DNA of 64,000 nt. Origin: Pedobacter aquatilis. Its GTDB lineage: Bacteria > Bacteroidota > Bacteroidia > Sphingobacteriales > Sphingobacteriaceae. Under the pieces are notes generated by a model. It had not been told where the DNA came from and did not search any database. It worked only from the letters and a program-made list of their open reading frames with translations. How positions within the stretch are numbered: the stretch's first letter is position 1; every line of letters starts with the position of its first letter. Below are positions 1 through 8,329 of the stretch, piece after piece. The DNA is taken from positions 186,001 through 250,000 of the forward strand of contig NZ_JAUFPW010000012.1 of the NCBI RefSeq assembly GCF_030409415.1. The letters run 5' to 3'. The translations under genes were made by a program, and so were the position numbers.

Positions 1-168
1 ATTCCATCCTGGATTTAGCGATCAAAACTCAAAATACTACATCCTCGGATGTTTGATTATGGTTTAGGTCTATGCAAGCGATCATAAAAGCAAATCGCGA
101 CAACTTTTTAAAGATTTTAATGTTACATATCTATACATTCAGCAATAAGGCAAAAAAAAATCGTAATT

Positions 169-342
169 ATGGAAGAGCAAAACCAAAATAAAAAGGACAA
201 AGAAAAAATCGGAAATATTCCCGCCGAGGAAATTAAAGGCAGTGATGCAGATATGGATTACGGAGACGACCTGGACGCTAGGGAAAAGGCAAAGCAAAAT
301 AATGGTAGCGATGCTGACACAGACACCTCATCTAAAGGATAA
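169..342 (+). CDS. Small acidic hydrophilic protein
   Basis: A 57-residue ORF starting MEEQNQNKKDKEK, rich in Asp, Glu, Lys and Asn, with no hydrophobic segment and no cysteine. An A-rich stretch precedes the ATG, as is common in Bacteroidota. I do not recognise a family. The composition resembles the small disordered stress-associated proteins that recur in this window (for example at 59728-59886). Function is unknown. The reading frame is clean and compositionally coherent, but the short length keeps confidence moderate. Confidence 0.55.
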   Translation: MEEQNQNKKDKEKIGNIPAEEIKGSDADMDYGDDLDAREKAKQNNGSDADTDTSSKG

Positions 343-827
343 TTCTGAATGCACAAGCCTGATTCACAACTAAAACCTCGCGGAAAAAGGGTGAATATAC
401 CAAAGTGAATAATCATGGGCAACTTACCTGGGTACTATGGAAGCAAGAATGATAACAGTTAAACAGTATACATCCATTGATTTTATGCCCGCCGGTAGCT
501 TAATTTCCTTGGCCGCAATTTTGAGCTTAGGCTGGGAAGTTCGATATTTTACTTTGCCGAGGCAACAATACTTCTGTTACATCTCCCTCGCCAACTAACC
601 TATAACTGCCAAAAGAATCATACCACTCAAGATACACCGTAAATTAGTTCCTTACAGTATTAGCTAGTTTGGCCTTCAGACCATGCGGCCTGTTATTTGA
701 AAAGGAAACCCTATTTTAATTGTCATTTACAGCCCTTGCAGGATTAATGGGGCTAGTGACTAATCGTAAAAAAGATAAACAAATACTCGGAGTTGCGATC
801 CGGGAATTAAATCAATTTAAAATTAAT
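343..827. other. Gene-free stretch with a possible coding remnant
   Basis: No convincing gene. On the minus strand, 529-645 reads in one frame without an ATG and contains YLEWYDSFGSYRLVGEGDV, which looks like the remnant of a protein end, but I cannot name it. The frame of the next gene is open back to a TTG at 720, but the conserved part of that protein begins at the ATG at 828. Confidence 0.4.
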
Positions 828-1097
828 ATGGAAAACTTCAATTTAGCCATTAAACACAGATCGCTTGAGCGGAAATTTCAGGTAAGCGAGTACATGCACC
901 ACATAGATGATAAGTGCAACATCTGCATTTTTGAAAACGAAAACTTTGTCGCTGGATTTGTTACCGGCCGTTATGGCGTGCTTGAGGTATGCAAAAATCC
1001 TGGTAAACTAAGCAAAAAAATGCTAGAGGGTATCGCAGATTTATTAGAGCGGGACCTTCATTTCGGAAGTGCTAAACTATTTTGTGATTATGAATAG
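828..1097 (+). CDS. Small protein of the window's dispersed beta-rich family
   Basis: 89 residues from the ATG at 828. The pattern is an N-terminal strand, then CNICIFENENFVAGFVTG, then a Gly-containing turn and a C-terminal helix (LSKKMLEGIADLLERD). The same order (short strand, [FY]xIxxNGkxxG, G-x-L, helix with IgexIE) is seen in the proteins at 8330-8554, 15330-15614 and 22189-22428 and in the N-terminal half of the 6667-7269 protein. Function is unknown. The last 8 bp overlap the start of the membrane-protein gene at 1090, which suggests translational coupling. Confidence 0.55.
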   Translation: MENFNLAIKHRSLERKFQVSEYMHHIDDKCNICIFENENFVAGFVTGRYGVLEVCKNPGKLSKKMLEGIADLLERDLHFGSAKLFCDYE

Positions 1098-1626
1098 TCT
1101 CATCCGCACCGCACTAAAAGTTGTCATTTGCGACATTTCAGGTACAAGTGTCATGACCCTATTCAGCTGGATGACTTCAAAGAAAAAGCCCGGCTTCCAG
1201 GAACCTGCACACCTGGGCAAAATGGCTCATCGCCTCTTACCATTAATCTCCAAAGATAAATCCCGCCTGGTGGGCTGGGCCGCACATTACGGAATGGGTG
1301 GATTATTCACCATACTATACATTTATCTCTGGGAAAACAGGAAATTAAAATGTGATCTTAGCACGACTTTATTGCTGGGACTGGTGAGCGGGGTAGCCGG
1401 CGCAGGCATTTGGAAAGCCACTTTCAAATACCATCCACTGCCAGGAAAAACCAACTATAACCTTTTTTATCTGCAACGTATCCCTGCACATATCGTATTT
1501 GCCATCTTTGGAAGCTTGACTTACCACATCATAAATAAGCACGAAAATAACATGGCATCCCAAAAAGTGCTACCTGTTGAAGTGGATTATCAGGCTTCGG
1601 AGAGTAGAAGGATAACATTACCTTAA
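1090..1626 (+). CDS. Conserved hypothetical multi-pass membrane protein
   Basis: 178 residues from ATG 1090, chosen over the in-frame ATG at 1069 because the hydrophobic N-terminus MNSLIRTALKVVICDISGTS begins there. About four membrane segments are visible: residues 5-25, 55-80 (AAHYGMGGLFTILYIYLW), 87-105 (LLLGLVSGVAGAGIW) and 130-150 (IPAHIVFAIFGSLTYHII). A conserved-looking HPLPGKTNYN loop precedes the last one. It resembles the DUF1440/DUF2938-type small membrane proteins in layout, but I cannot assign it firmly. It overlaps the upstream gene by 8 bp. Confidence 0.7.
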   Translation: MNSLIRTALKVVICDISGTSVMTLFSWMTSKKKPGFQEPAHLGKMAHRLLPLISKDKSRLVGWAAHYGMGGLFTILYIYLWENRKLKCDLSTTLLLGLVSGVAGAGIWKATFKYHPLPGKTNYNLFYLQRIPAHIVFAIFGSLTYHIINKHENNMASQKVLPVEVDYQASESRRITLP

Positions 1627-2079
1627 CATCCTTAGCTCAAGATAGAGCAGCTTGAAGTGTTTCAAGACAAGTTCATTTGCTCAGCATTTGGCCAGTGTAT
1701 ATCATATTTGTTGAGAGGTAGCTTAAGAAAGCAAAGTTGATGGTGGTAAAGAATTTAGGAAAGCTAATCGCCTGACCAAAAAATCATCAGCTTCTGCTGT
1801 AAAGGTCGATAGCTGATGCTGGGATAGCCAGTAAAAAAATGAGGTATGTTACCTCATCCAGCGCATATTTCCCCAGTTCAACTCCGCTGATGTAAATTTT
1901 AATATCCAGTAGAAGGAATTAATCCCAACAACCTTTTTTATTTCAAAGATTTCTGCTACAGATCCAGAAAGGCCTATTTTGGCATTAACTTGGGTATTTA
2001 TGATAGCGTTTAAGCAGCGAAACGCGATTGAACTCATTTTCAATCGCCATGCAATTTTAACGTTTTTTATATTTCAGTA
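1627..2079. other. Gene-free stretch
   Basis: No convincing gene. A 64-codon minus-strand ORF at 1849-2043 (starting MKMSSIAFRCLNAIINTQ) has a protein-like composition but no family I recognise and no promoter I can see. Confidence 0.4.
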
Positions 2080-2274
2080 TCAGAGACAACAATCCTGAAT
2101 TACATTGGTTATCAGTAATGAGTGCTTGACCAATACATTGCGAGCATGAATTATTGCCTGTTGGATCCAAATAATTATAAAAATAACCAGATCACCAATT
2201 CCTTGGCCTTCTTTCGTTTGCAATAATTTGTCCCGGTCGCGGGGTACCTGTGTATGATTTTTGTTTTCCTCCAT
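2080..2274 (-). CDS. Possible small single-span membrane protein
   Basis: A 64-residue ORF from the ATG at 2274 (MEENKNHTQVPRDRDKLL) with a charged N-terminus and one hydrophobic segment (LVIFIIIWIQQAII). It lies about 150 bp downstream of the ECF sigma gene in the same direction. A small membrane protein also follows the second sigma gene in this window (20532-20678), which slightly raises the chance that this is real. No family recognised. Confidence 0.3.
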   Translation of the reverse strand: MEENKNHTQVPRDRDKLLQTKEGQGIGDLVIFIIIWIQQAIIHARNVLVKHSLLITNVIQDCCL

Positions 2275-2425
2275 TTGCGCCAATCCACAACAATTATCCA
2301 AAAATTAAAATCATATGACCTTAACACACAGCCAGTGTTTTTAGACGCGGGCATGTTGAGAAAAATATATAAAAAGCAGGATCAAAATTTAATACGCCAA
2401 ACTTTATTTTTTGGGATGTTTATAC

Positions 2426-2938
2426 TTATTTATCCTCCTGGTACATCACCAGATGCTTTTTAAGCGCCACTCTAGCTTGATGGATGCGGGTTTTCACAGT
2501 TCCAAGCGGAATCGAAAGTTCCTGCGCAATCTCCTCATATTTATACCCCTCAACATACCGCACGAACGGCACCCGGTAGGCTTCAGACAGCCTGTTAAGT
2601 GCCTTACGAATGTCCCCCATAGCGAAACTGCCTTCTGCGGTATTCTTTGCTGAACTCACCATCAACTGATCGGAAGAAATCTCTTCAGTCTGCACGACCA
2701 TAGATTGCTTTTTAGCTCTCCTGCGGTATTCATTGATAAAAGTATTGCGCATAATCACAAAAAGCCAGCCCTTGATATTAGTACCTTCTTCAAAACGGTC
2801 GTAAAATCGCAGCGCTTTCATTAGCGTATCCTGCATTAAATCATGGGCATCTTCCAAATCACCAGTAAACTTTAAGGCATGCGCTAAAAGCGCTTTGGCA
2901 TGCGGGTGCACATGCACATTGAACTCATTCGCAGTCAT
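2426..2938 (-). CDS. ECF RNA polymerase sigma factor
   Basis: 170 residues. Region 2 covers about residues 10-75, with the core-binding DAHDLMQDTLMKAL and WLFVIMRNTFINEYRR. Region 4 is at about 110-165, with the helix-turn-helix YEEIAQELSIPLGTVKTRI. This is the sigma-70 family ECF type that redirects core polymerase. No anti-sigma gene lies next to it. The protein at 20716-21228 is a same-length paralogue sharing the GYKYxEIAxELxIPLGTVKTRIH block. Regulation cannot be inferred from the sequence; the surrounding genes suggest a stress role. Confidence 0.93.
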   Translation of the reverse strand: MTANEFNVHVHPHAKALLAHALKFTGDLEDAHDLMQDTLMKALRFYDRFEEGTNIKGWLFVIMRNTFINEYRRRAKKQSMVVQTEEISSDQLMVSSAKNTAEGSFAMGDIRKALNRLSEAYRVPFVRYVEGYKYEEIAQELSIPLGTVKTRIHQARVALKKHLVMYQEDK

Positions 2939-3114
2939 ATCGGTTTTTCTTTTAGGTAGGTTTACTTAAGCAAAAAAAATACCAGCCTTGGATTTTCTCA
3001 TGATTTTTTACAAAACATTATATCAGAAAGGGTTTCAAATACGCAAGTCAAATTTTATCAAACCAATATGGATTCTGGAGTGTTATTGCATTAACCTATA
3101 AAACGAAAAACATT

Positions 3115-3273
3115 ATGGCAAGAGGAACAAAAGTCGAAAGAAACTCTGTGTCCAATCAGGACCACGAGATTGCTTACGAGGCAAAAAAGCTGGACGTTAA
3201 ACAAGAGAAGATAAAAGATGCGAAAGCATCTGCTGGTAACCAGCGTAAAGCAATCGAAAAAAAAGTAAAATAA
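3115..3273 (+). CDS. DUF3606-like small basic protein
   Basis: 52 residues (MARGTKVERNSVSNQDHEIA...). The block HEIAYEAKKLDVKQEKIKDA resembles the helix-turn-helix-like DUF3606 pattern of an acidic 'xEvxYwxkkfgvs' helix followed by 'eelk.Av'. DUF3606 proteins are short and of unknown function. A strong terminator follows directly, so this is a monocistronic unit just ahead of the ligase D gene. The second DUF3606-like protein of the window lies 4 kb away, next to the Fpg-like gene. Confidence 0.65.
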   Translation: MARGTKVERNSVSNQDHEIAYEAKKLDVKQEKIKDAKASAGNQRKAIEKKVK

Positions 3274-3277
3274 GATA

Positions 3278-3300
3278 AGCCCCGCTAGCGGAGCTTTTTT
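3278..3300 (+). terminator. Rho-independent terminator
   Basis: The inverted repeat AGCCCCGC/GCGGAGCT around a CTAG centre is followed by six T. It closes the small DUF3606-like gene 8 bp before the ligD start codon, so ligD is probably read from a promoter inside this short gap or by read-through. Confidence 0.8.
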
Positions 3301-3307
3301 CGCATCC

Positions 3308-6202
3308 ATGAAAATAGCCACCTACAACATCAACGGCATTAATGGCCGCATTGACACTTTGCTAAAGTGGCTCAAAAAGTCAAATACGGATATTGTCTGC
3401 CTGCAGGAGCTTAAATGTGAAGATAAATCCTTTCCAATTGTTAAGATCAATCAGGCCGGCTATCAGGCCATCTGGCATGGGCAAAAAGCCTGGAATGGGG
3501 TAGCGGTACTTTCCAAAAAACCAATTAAAGAACTCCGCAGAGACTTGCCAGGAAAAGATGAGCAATTTACGCATAGCCGCTACCTGGAAGTATTTACTTA
3601 TGACACCGTTATCGGCTGCATTTACCTGCCATTCGGAAACCCGCTGCCTGGGGAAAAATATGAGTACAAGAAGCGCTGGTTTGCAAGGTTAATCGAACAC
3701 GCCAGTACCTTATTTGCTACCGGTCTTCCCATCATCTTAGCCGGAGATTACAACGTCATGCCAACCGAGCTGGATACCTATAAACCCGAAAAATATAAAA
3801 ACGATGGGCTCTTCCACCCCGAAGTACGTCAAAACTTTCAAGACCTCTTAACCCAGGGCTGGACCGATGCTATCCGGACGCTACATCCAAACGAGCGCAT
3901 TTATACTTATTGGGATTACCTGAGGAAAGCATGGGAGCGAAATGCCGGTCTTCGCTTAGACCATTTTCTGCTCAGCCCGGATCTTGCCGAAAAACTAAAG
4001 AAAGGATTGGTAGATAAAGAAGTCCGCGGCTGGGAAGCGGCAAGTGACCATGCCCCAGTCTGGATTGAGCTCGCATCGAAACCATTAAAGAAAAACCTGA
4101 AAAAAGCTAAAGCCAACACTAAAGAAAAAGGAAATTTTATTGCTGGACTGCCTAATCATATCCAGCAGCTTATCAAAGCCGGGGCACAAACCGAAATGCC
4201 TACAGGCATTAAACCCATGAAAGCCACGCTGGTGGATGAGCCTTTTGATGAGCCTGGCTGGCTTTATGAAATTAAGTGGGATGGCTACCGGGCCATTTCT
4301 AACCTTGAAAATCAACAGTCTAAAATATTTTCCAGAAACAACCTGGAATTTACCCAGTTTGAAAGTATCACAAATGCCCTAAAAACCTTAAGCTTCAAGG
4401 CCATCCTGGATGGCGAAATTGTGGCACTAAAAGGTGATGGTACGGCCGATTTCGGCGCCCTGCAGAACTGGAAAAACAAAAGAGACAATGAACTTCATTA
4501 TTACATATTTGATATCCTTTACCTCGAAGGTCATTCCCTGCTCGAACTCAACCTTTCCCAACGCCGTCAGATCCTGGAGGCGATATTGCCCGACGACAAC
4601 GAAAGCTTAAAATTAAGCAAAGCCTATGAAACCAGCGGCATAGATTTTTTTGATGCAGCCAAACGCATGAAACTTGAAGGCATCATCGCTAAACGATCTG
4701 ACAGTTATTATTCATCCGACAGCCGCTCTAGAGAGTGGCTGAAAATCAAAGCCAAAAAACGCCAGGAAGTCATCATTGGCGGCTACACCAGAAATGAAGG
4801 CACTGAAAAATATTTCAGTGCCCTAGCACTAGGGTTGTACAACAGCAAATGCGAACTGACTTACATCGGTAAAGTCGGTACCGGCTTTAACGCAGCCACC
4901 CAAAAAGCACTCATGGCCGCTTTTGAAAAGCTGATCACCAAAACCTGCCCCTTTCAAACCATACCCGATGTGGATGAACCCTCACAGTTTCGGCCACAGC
5001 GCTTAGGCGCTAAACCCATTTGGCTTAAACCTAAACTCATCTGCGAGGTAGAATTTGCTGAGCTTACCAGCGATGGCAAACTCCGTCAGGCATCTTTTAA
5101 AGGACTACGGGAAGATAAGAACCCAAAAGAAGTCATGCTGGAAATTGAAAAACCTACGCTAAGCACCGTAGAAGAAGTTAAACTGGAACATGACCTGGAA
5201 GCACATGACGAAGAAAACACTAAAACGAAAACAACAAAACCACCTAAAACCAAAACCTTAAAAAAACAAACGCCACTAATCCAGGGAACCGGCGATACCC
5301 TGGAAAAGAAAATCGATGGGCATATCCTAAAATTCAGCCACCTGAATAAATTATACTGGCCGGAGGATAAAGTGACTAAACGTGACATGTTTAATTATTA
5401 TGACGCCGTTTCACCGCTGATGCTCCCTTACCTTAAAGACCGGCCGATGTCGCTGAACCGGTACCCCGGAGGCATCCACAGCCAAAGTTTTTACCAGAAA
5501 GACGTGACAGAAATCGCGTCATCATGGGCCAAAACGATGGCCCATACCAACGAAAAAGGAGAGGAGAAAAGTTACCTTTTGGGAAATGACAAGGCCACGC
5601 TGCTCTGGATGGCAACACTCGGCTGCATTGAAATGAACCCCTGGTTTTCACGCGCCCAAAGCCCGGACCATCCTGATTATTGCGTCATTGATTTAGATCC
5701 GGATGAAAACACTTTCAACCAGGTCATCCAGGCCGCGCAGGTGACCCATCAGATACTGGAAGACATCAACGTACCCAACTTTGTTAAAACGTCCGGATCT
5801 ACCGGCATTCACATCTACATACCGCTTGGCGCAAGATATACTTACGAACAAAGCCAGCTTTTCGCTAAACTTATAGTACGTGAGGTTAATCGAGAGCTGC
5901 CTAAATTCACTACGCTCGAGCGTAGCGTTAGCAAACGCGGTGGAAAGATGTACCTGGATTTTCTGCAGAACCGTCCCGGAGCAACCATTGCCGGTGTTTA
6001 TTCGCTGCGGCCAAAACCTGGCGCTACGGTTTCCATGCCACTCAGTTGGGAAGAAGTCAAGCCTGGACTCAAGATGAAAGACTTTAACATATTTAATGCC
6101 TTAGACAGACTCAAGGAAACCGGCGATTTATTCGCTGACGTACTCGGTAAAGGTATTGACATGCATAAAGTTATACAGGAGGCGCAAGGGAAATTTGGCT
6201 AA
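3308..6202 (+). CDS. ligD: Exonuclease III-DNA ligase D fusion (EEP-LIG-POL)
   Basis: 964 residues. Residues 1-256 are a complete exonuclease III/AP-endonuclease-type domain: N7, E34 (LQELK), GDYN at 146-149, LDH around 217-219 and SDH at 246-248 are the expected metal and catalytic residues. Residues about 300-600 are an ATP-dependent ligase: KWDGYR with nucleophile K323, ILDGEIVAL, then EGIIAKR and the OB fold. Residues about 690-964 are the LigD archaeo-eukaryotic primase-type polymerase, with DLDPDE and GIHIYIP. A Lys/Thr-rich linker separates ligase and polymerase. The usual LigD phosphoesterase (PE) domain is absent and the ExoIII module occupies its place in the PE-LIG-POL order. LigD works with Ku in bacterial end joining; no Ku gene is visible here. 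It ends in a terminator shared with the convergent lipoprotein gene. Confidence 0.95.
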   Translation: MKIATYNINGINGRIDTLLKWLKKSNTDIVCLQELKCEDKSFPIVKINQAGYQAIWHGQKAWNGVAVLSKKPIKELRRDLPGKDEQFTHSRYLEVFTYDTVIGCIYLPFGNPLPGEKYEYKKRWFARLIEHASTLFATGLPIILAGDYNVMPTELDTYKPEKYKNDGLFHPEVRQNFQDLLTQGWTDAIRTLHPNERIYTYWDYLRKAWERNAGLRLDHFLLSPDLAEKLKKGLVDKEVRGWEAASDHAPVWIELASKPLKKNLKKAKANTKEKGNFIAGLPNHIQQLIKAGAQTEMPTGIKPMKATLVDEPFDEPGWLYEIKWDGYRAISNLENQQSKIFSRNNLEFTQFESITNALKTLSFKAILDGEIVALKGDGTADFGALQNWKNKRDNELHYYIFDILYLEGHSLLELNLSQRRQILEAILPDDNESLKLSKAYETSGIDFFDAAKRMKLEGIIAKRSDSYYSSDSRSREWLKIKAKKRQEVIIGGYTRNEGTEKYFSALALGLYNSKCELTYIGKVGTGFNAATQKALMAAFEKLITKTCPFQTIPDVDEPSQFRPQRLGAKPIWLKPKLICEVEFAELTSDGKLRQASFKGLREDKNPKEVMLEIEKPTLSTVEEVKLEHDLEAHDEENTKTKTTKPPKTKTLKKQTPLIQGTGDTLEKKIDGHILKFSHLNKLYWPEDKVTKRDMFNYYDAVSPLMLPYLKDRPMSLNRYPGGIHSQSFYQKDVTEIASSWAKTMAHTNEKGEEKSYLLGNDKATLLWMATLGCIEMNPWFSRAQSPDHPDYCVIDLDPDENTFNQVIQAAQVTHQILEDINVPNFVKTSGSTGIHIYIPLGARYTYEQSQLFAKLIVREVNRELPKFTTLERSVSKRGGKMYLDFLQNRPGATIAGVYSLRPKPGATVSMPLSWEEVKPGLKMKDFNIFNALDRLKETGDLFADVLGKGIDMHKVIQEAQGKFG

Positions 6203-6205
6203 AAC

Positions 6206-6236
6206 AAAAAGGGTTTCTGTAAACAGAAACCTTTTT
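6206..6236. terminator. Bidirectional terminator between ligD and lipoprotein gene
   Basis: The hairpin has arms GGTTTCTG/CAGAAACC, one bulged G and a TAAA loop, and is flanked by A5 and T5. It sits between two convergent genes and can serve both. Confidence 0.85.
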
Positions 6237-6255
6237 AAACAAGAAAAGCAAAATC

Positions 6256-6462
6256 TTACATTTTGCTCATCGTGTCTTTTTTCATCGAGTCTGCCATCAT
6301 GGTATCTTTCATCATTGTATCGCTACCCATTGCCATTGAAGTATCCGCCATGGTGCTGTCCATTGATGTTGAATCCGCGCCATCTGCTTTTTTCTCTGAA
6401 CAAGCTGCGATGCTTAAGCTTAAAGCCAAAGCTACAAAGCCTAATTTGAATAAATTTTTCAT
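6256..6462 (-). CDS. Small Met/Asp/Ser-rich lipoprotein
   Basis: 68 residues. The N-terminus MKNLFKLGFVALALSLSIAAC is a signal peptide with lipobox IAAC. After Cys20 the chain is an imperfect repeat of (M)DSTMADTS / MMKDTMMADS units. Lipidation is expected; function is unknown. The methionine-rich repeat could bind copper or act as an oxidant sink, but that is inference. It has the same size and style as the lipoprotein at 13211-13405. Confidence 0.8.
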   Translation of the reverse strand: MKNLFKLGFVALALSLSIAACSEKKADGADSTSMDSTMADTSMAMGSDTMMKDTMMADSMKKDTMSKM

Positions 6463-6666
6463 TTTGTTTTTGTTTTAGTTGTTATTAATCTACTGATTAT
6501 GAGTTAATATCACTTGGAAACAAAGGGTAACCCAAACCCGCCACATTTATCCTCGATTATTCTACTGTAGAGTTGCTATGGTTATTTATACTCATTTATC
6601 CTCCAAGAGAAAACATCAAACAGATTGAATAAAACTTATTGAAAAATAAGGTGTTAACCTTAAACT

Positions 6667-7269
6667 ATGAAAAACATCGAACGGGAAAGCATAAAACCTA
6701 AGACCAAAGGAATTATCCTCGGCGCGGTTATAGCCTTTGGAATCACTTCAGCTTACCTGATCCAAAGAAGAAAACAAAAAAATAAAAGAAAACCTATCCC
6801 AAAAATATTCAACCAGGACAACCTCACCATGGAAAGATATGTATTTAACCTGCCAACGGACGAAGGCAATATCGAGGCGGTAATTGAGCAGGGCGGCGAA
6901 TGTTACGCCGTCCACATTAATGGAAAATACACAGGCTCCATGTGGCAGGACGAAGAAAAAGGCATGCAGTGGAATACCCATGATAAGGACTTAGAACCAT
7001 ATGTCTGGGAAATCGCGGCAAACCTTTCTGAGGCTTTCTCGAGAAAAGGATTCCCCTCCATATTAAAAGGAACCTATAACGAAATCACCGCCACAAACTG
7101 GAAAACCAGCGAAACCCTGGAAGTGATTATCAGCGAGGAAACCGATATGGGGGTATTCAGCACTTTTTTGAAAGACGAGGTACTCAACATAGTCACTTTT
7201 GAAGAGCACCTGGACCTGATCGTTAAAAAAGAGAACGATGATTATTTCCAGCTCATCGGCATTAACTAA
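6667..7269 (+). CDS. Membrane-anchored two-module protein of the small-protein family
   Basis: 200 residues. A membrane anchor at about 14-31 (GIILGAVIAFGITSAYLIQ) is followed by a basic stretch. Residues about 55-125 match the window's small-protein fold (CYAVHINGKYTGSMW...LEPYVWEIAANLSEAF). Residues about 138-200 (NWKTSETLEVIISEE...VTFEEHLDLIVKKENDDYFQL) are a second module that recurs in the 14634-15167 protein. Function is unknown. It heads a tight cluster: 11 bp to the next gene, then 3 bp and 11 bp. Confidence 0.75.
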   Translation: MKNIERESIKPKTKGIILGAVIAFGITSAYLIQRRKQKNKRKPIPKIFNQDNLTMERYVFNLPTDEGNIEAVIEQGGECYAVHINGKYTGSMWQDEEKGMQWNTHDKDLEPYVWEIAANLSEAFSRKGFPSILKGTYNEITATNWKTSETLEVIISEETDMGVFSTFLKDEVLNIVTFEEHLDLIVKKENDDYFQLIGIN

Positions 7270-7280
7270 ACGAAAAATCC

Positions 7281-7541
7281 ATGGATACCGAATACCAATA
7301 TAAAAATAAAGAAGCTATTCCTGACCCGGAAGAAATCCGCGAACGCTTCCCGATAGAAGAGGATTCAGATACCCTTGAACCATATGATGATGCCAGCGAA
7401 CACCGCGAAATCAATCTTGATGATCCCGGCGAGCTAAAATACTGGTTAAACGAATTTCAAATCAGCGAACAAACTTTAAGGGATGCGGTCGCAATGAATG
7501 GCACCAGCGCCAGAGCAGTTAAAAAATATTTAAGCGTTTAA
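7281..7541 (+). CDS. DUF3606-like protein
   Basis: 86 residues. The acidic N-terminal half contains PDPEEIRERFPIEEDSD. The C-terminal half INLDDPGELKYWLNEFQISE...LRDAVAMNGTSARAVKKYL follows the DUF3606 layout of a helix with YW, a turn, a second helix and a G-x-S-x-x-x-V end. Function is unknown. It ends 3 bp before the Fpg-like gene, so it is almost certainly co-transcribed with it. Confidence 0.7.
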   Translation: MDTEYQYKNKEAIPDPEEIRERFPIEEDSDTLEPYDDASEHREINLDDPGELKYWLNEFQISEQTLRDAVAMNGTSARAVKKYLSV

Positions 7542-7544
7542 GCC

Positions 7545-8318
7545 ATGGCAGAACTCCCTGATTTAACTGTCTTTGCCAAAACCTTAAGTAACAGGTTTAA
7601 AGGTAAGACTTTAAGCAAGCTGGAAATCAAACATAGCAAAAAGCTTAACGTAAGCGAGGATGAATTAAAAAGCGCCTTGGAGCATCAGAAACTCACCAGC
7701 GTTGAACGCTCCGGCAAAACCCTGCAGTTTCATTTTGGGAAAGACAGCATATTTGGCCTGCACCTTATGCTCCGAGGCGAACTGAAAGTCATAAGAGAAA
7801 ACGAGCCGCTGCTAAAACATAACATCCTGGTTTTTCACTTTTCAAAAGACGGATTTGCTGTTACCGATACCCTAAAGCAGGCCACCCCCACGCTCAACCC
7901 GCCAGAAAATAAAACCCCGGATGCAATGGACATCTCTGGAACCGATTTTTTAACCCTGCTATCAAAGCGCCGGAAAAAAATTAAAGAAGTCCTCATGGAC
8001 CAGAAAGCGATTCGTGGAATCGGTAATTCTTATAGTGATGAGATTTTGTGGGATGCTAAAATTTCACCTTTATCGATTGCAAACCAAATACCGGAAAAAC
8101 AGGCCAAAGCCCTGCATCAATCCATCACCAAAGTCTTAACCCAGGCCATTAAAGACATCGAAAAAGAAAATGGGGATGAACTCAAAGGAGAGCTCCGGGA
8201 CTTTATGAAAATCCACGGCGCAAAAATCACGCATTCTCCGACCGGCAAAATCATAAAATCTGAAACCATAGCCGGCCGCTCGGCTTACTTTACCGATGAG
8301 CAGCAACTCTACACTTAA
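7545..8318 (+). CDS. Fpg/Nei family DNA glycosylase-like protein lacking Pro2
   Basis: 257 residues with the family architecture: N-terminal beta sandwich beginning MAELPDLTVF, helix-two-turn-helix around 145-190 (KEVLMDQKAIRGIGNSYSDEILW), and a C-terminal end with GRSAYFTDEQQ. Family enzymes begin MPELPE; the catalytic proline amine is replaced here by Ala, while Glu3 is kept. The C-terminal zinc-finger cysteines are absent (HSPTGK...GRSAYFTDEQQ), giving a zincless finger. It may bind damaged DNA without normal bifunctional glycosylase/lyase chemistry, or use another nucleophile. It sits in an operon with a DUF3606-like and two small-family proteins. Confidence 0.88.
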   Translation: MAELPDLTVFAKTLSNRFKGKTLSKLEIKHSKKLNVSEDELKSALEHQKLTSVERSGKTLQFHFGKDSIFGLHLMLRGELKVIRENEPLLKHNILVFHFSKDGFAVTDTLKQATPTLNPPENKTPDAMDISGTDFLTLLSKRRKKIKEVLMDQKAIRGIGNSYSDEILWDAKISPLSIANQIPEKQAKALHQSITKVLTQAIKDIEKENGDELKGELRDFMKIHGAKITHSPTGKIIKSETIAGRSAYFTDEQQLYT

Positions 8319-8329
8319 AATCTATTAAC

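Noticed and set aside
5086-5388. 100-codon minus-strand ORF inside ligD
   Set aside because: Antisense shadow of the Lys/Thr-rich linker; low-complexity Ser/Val-rich translation.
3308-6202. ExoIII-LigD fusion as two separate genes joined by an assembly error
   Set aside because: The frame is continuous with a Lys-rich linker and no stop or start signal near 4060-4200; fusion is the simpler reading, though reads should confirm it.
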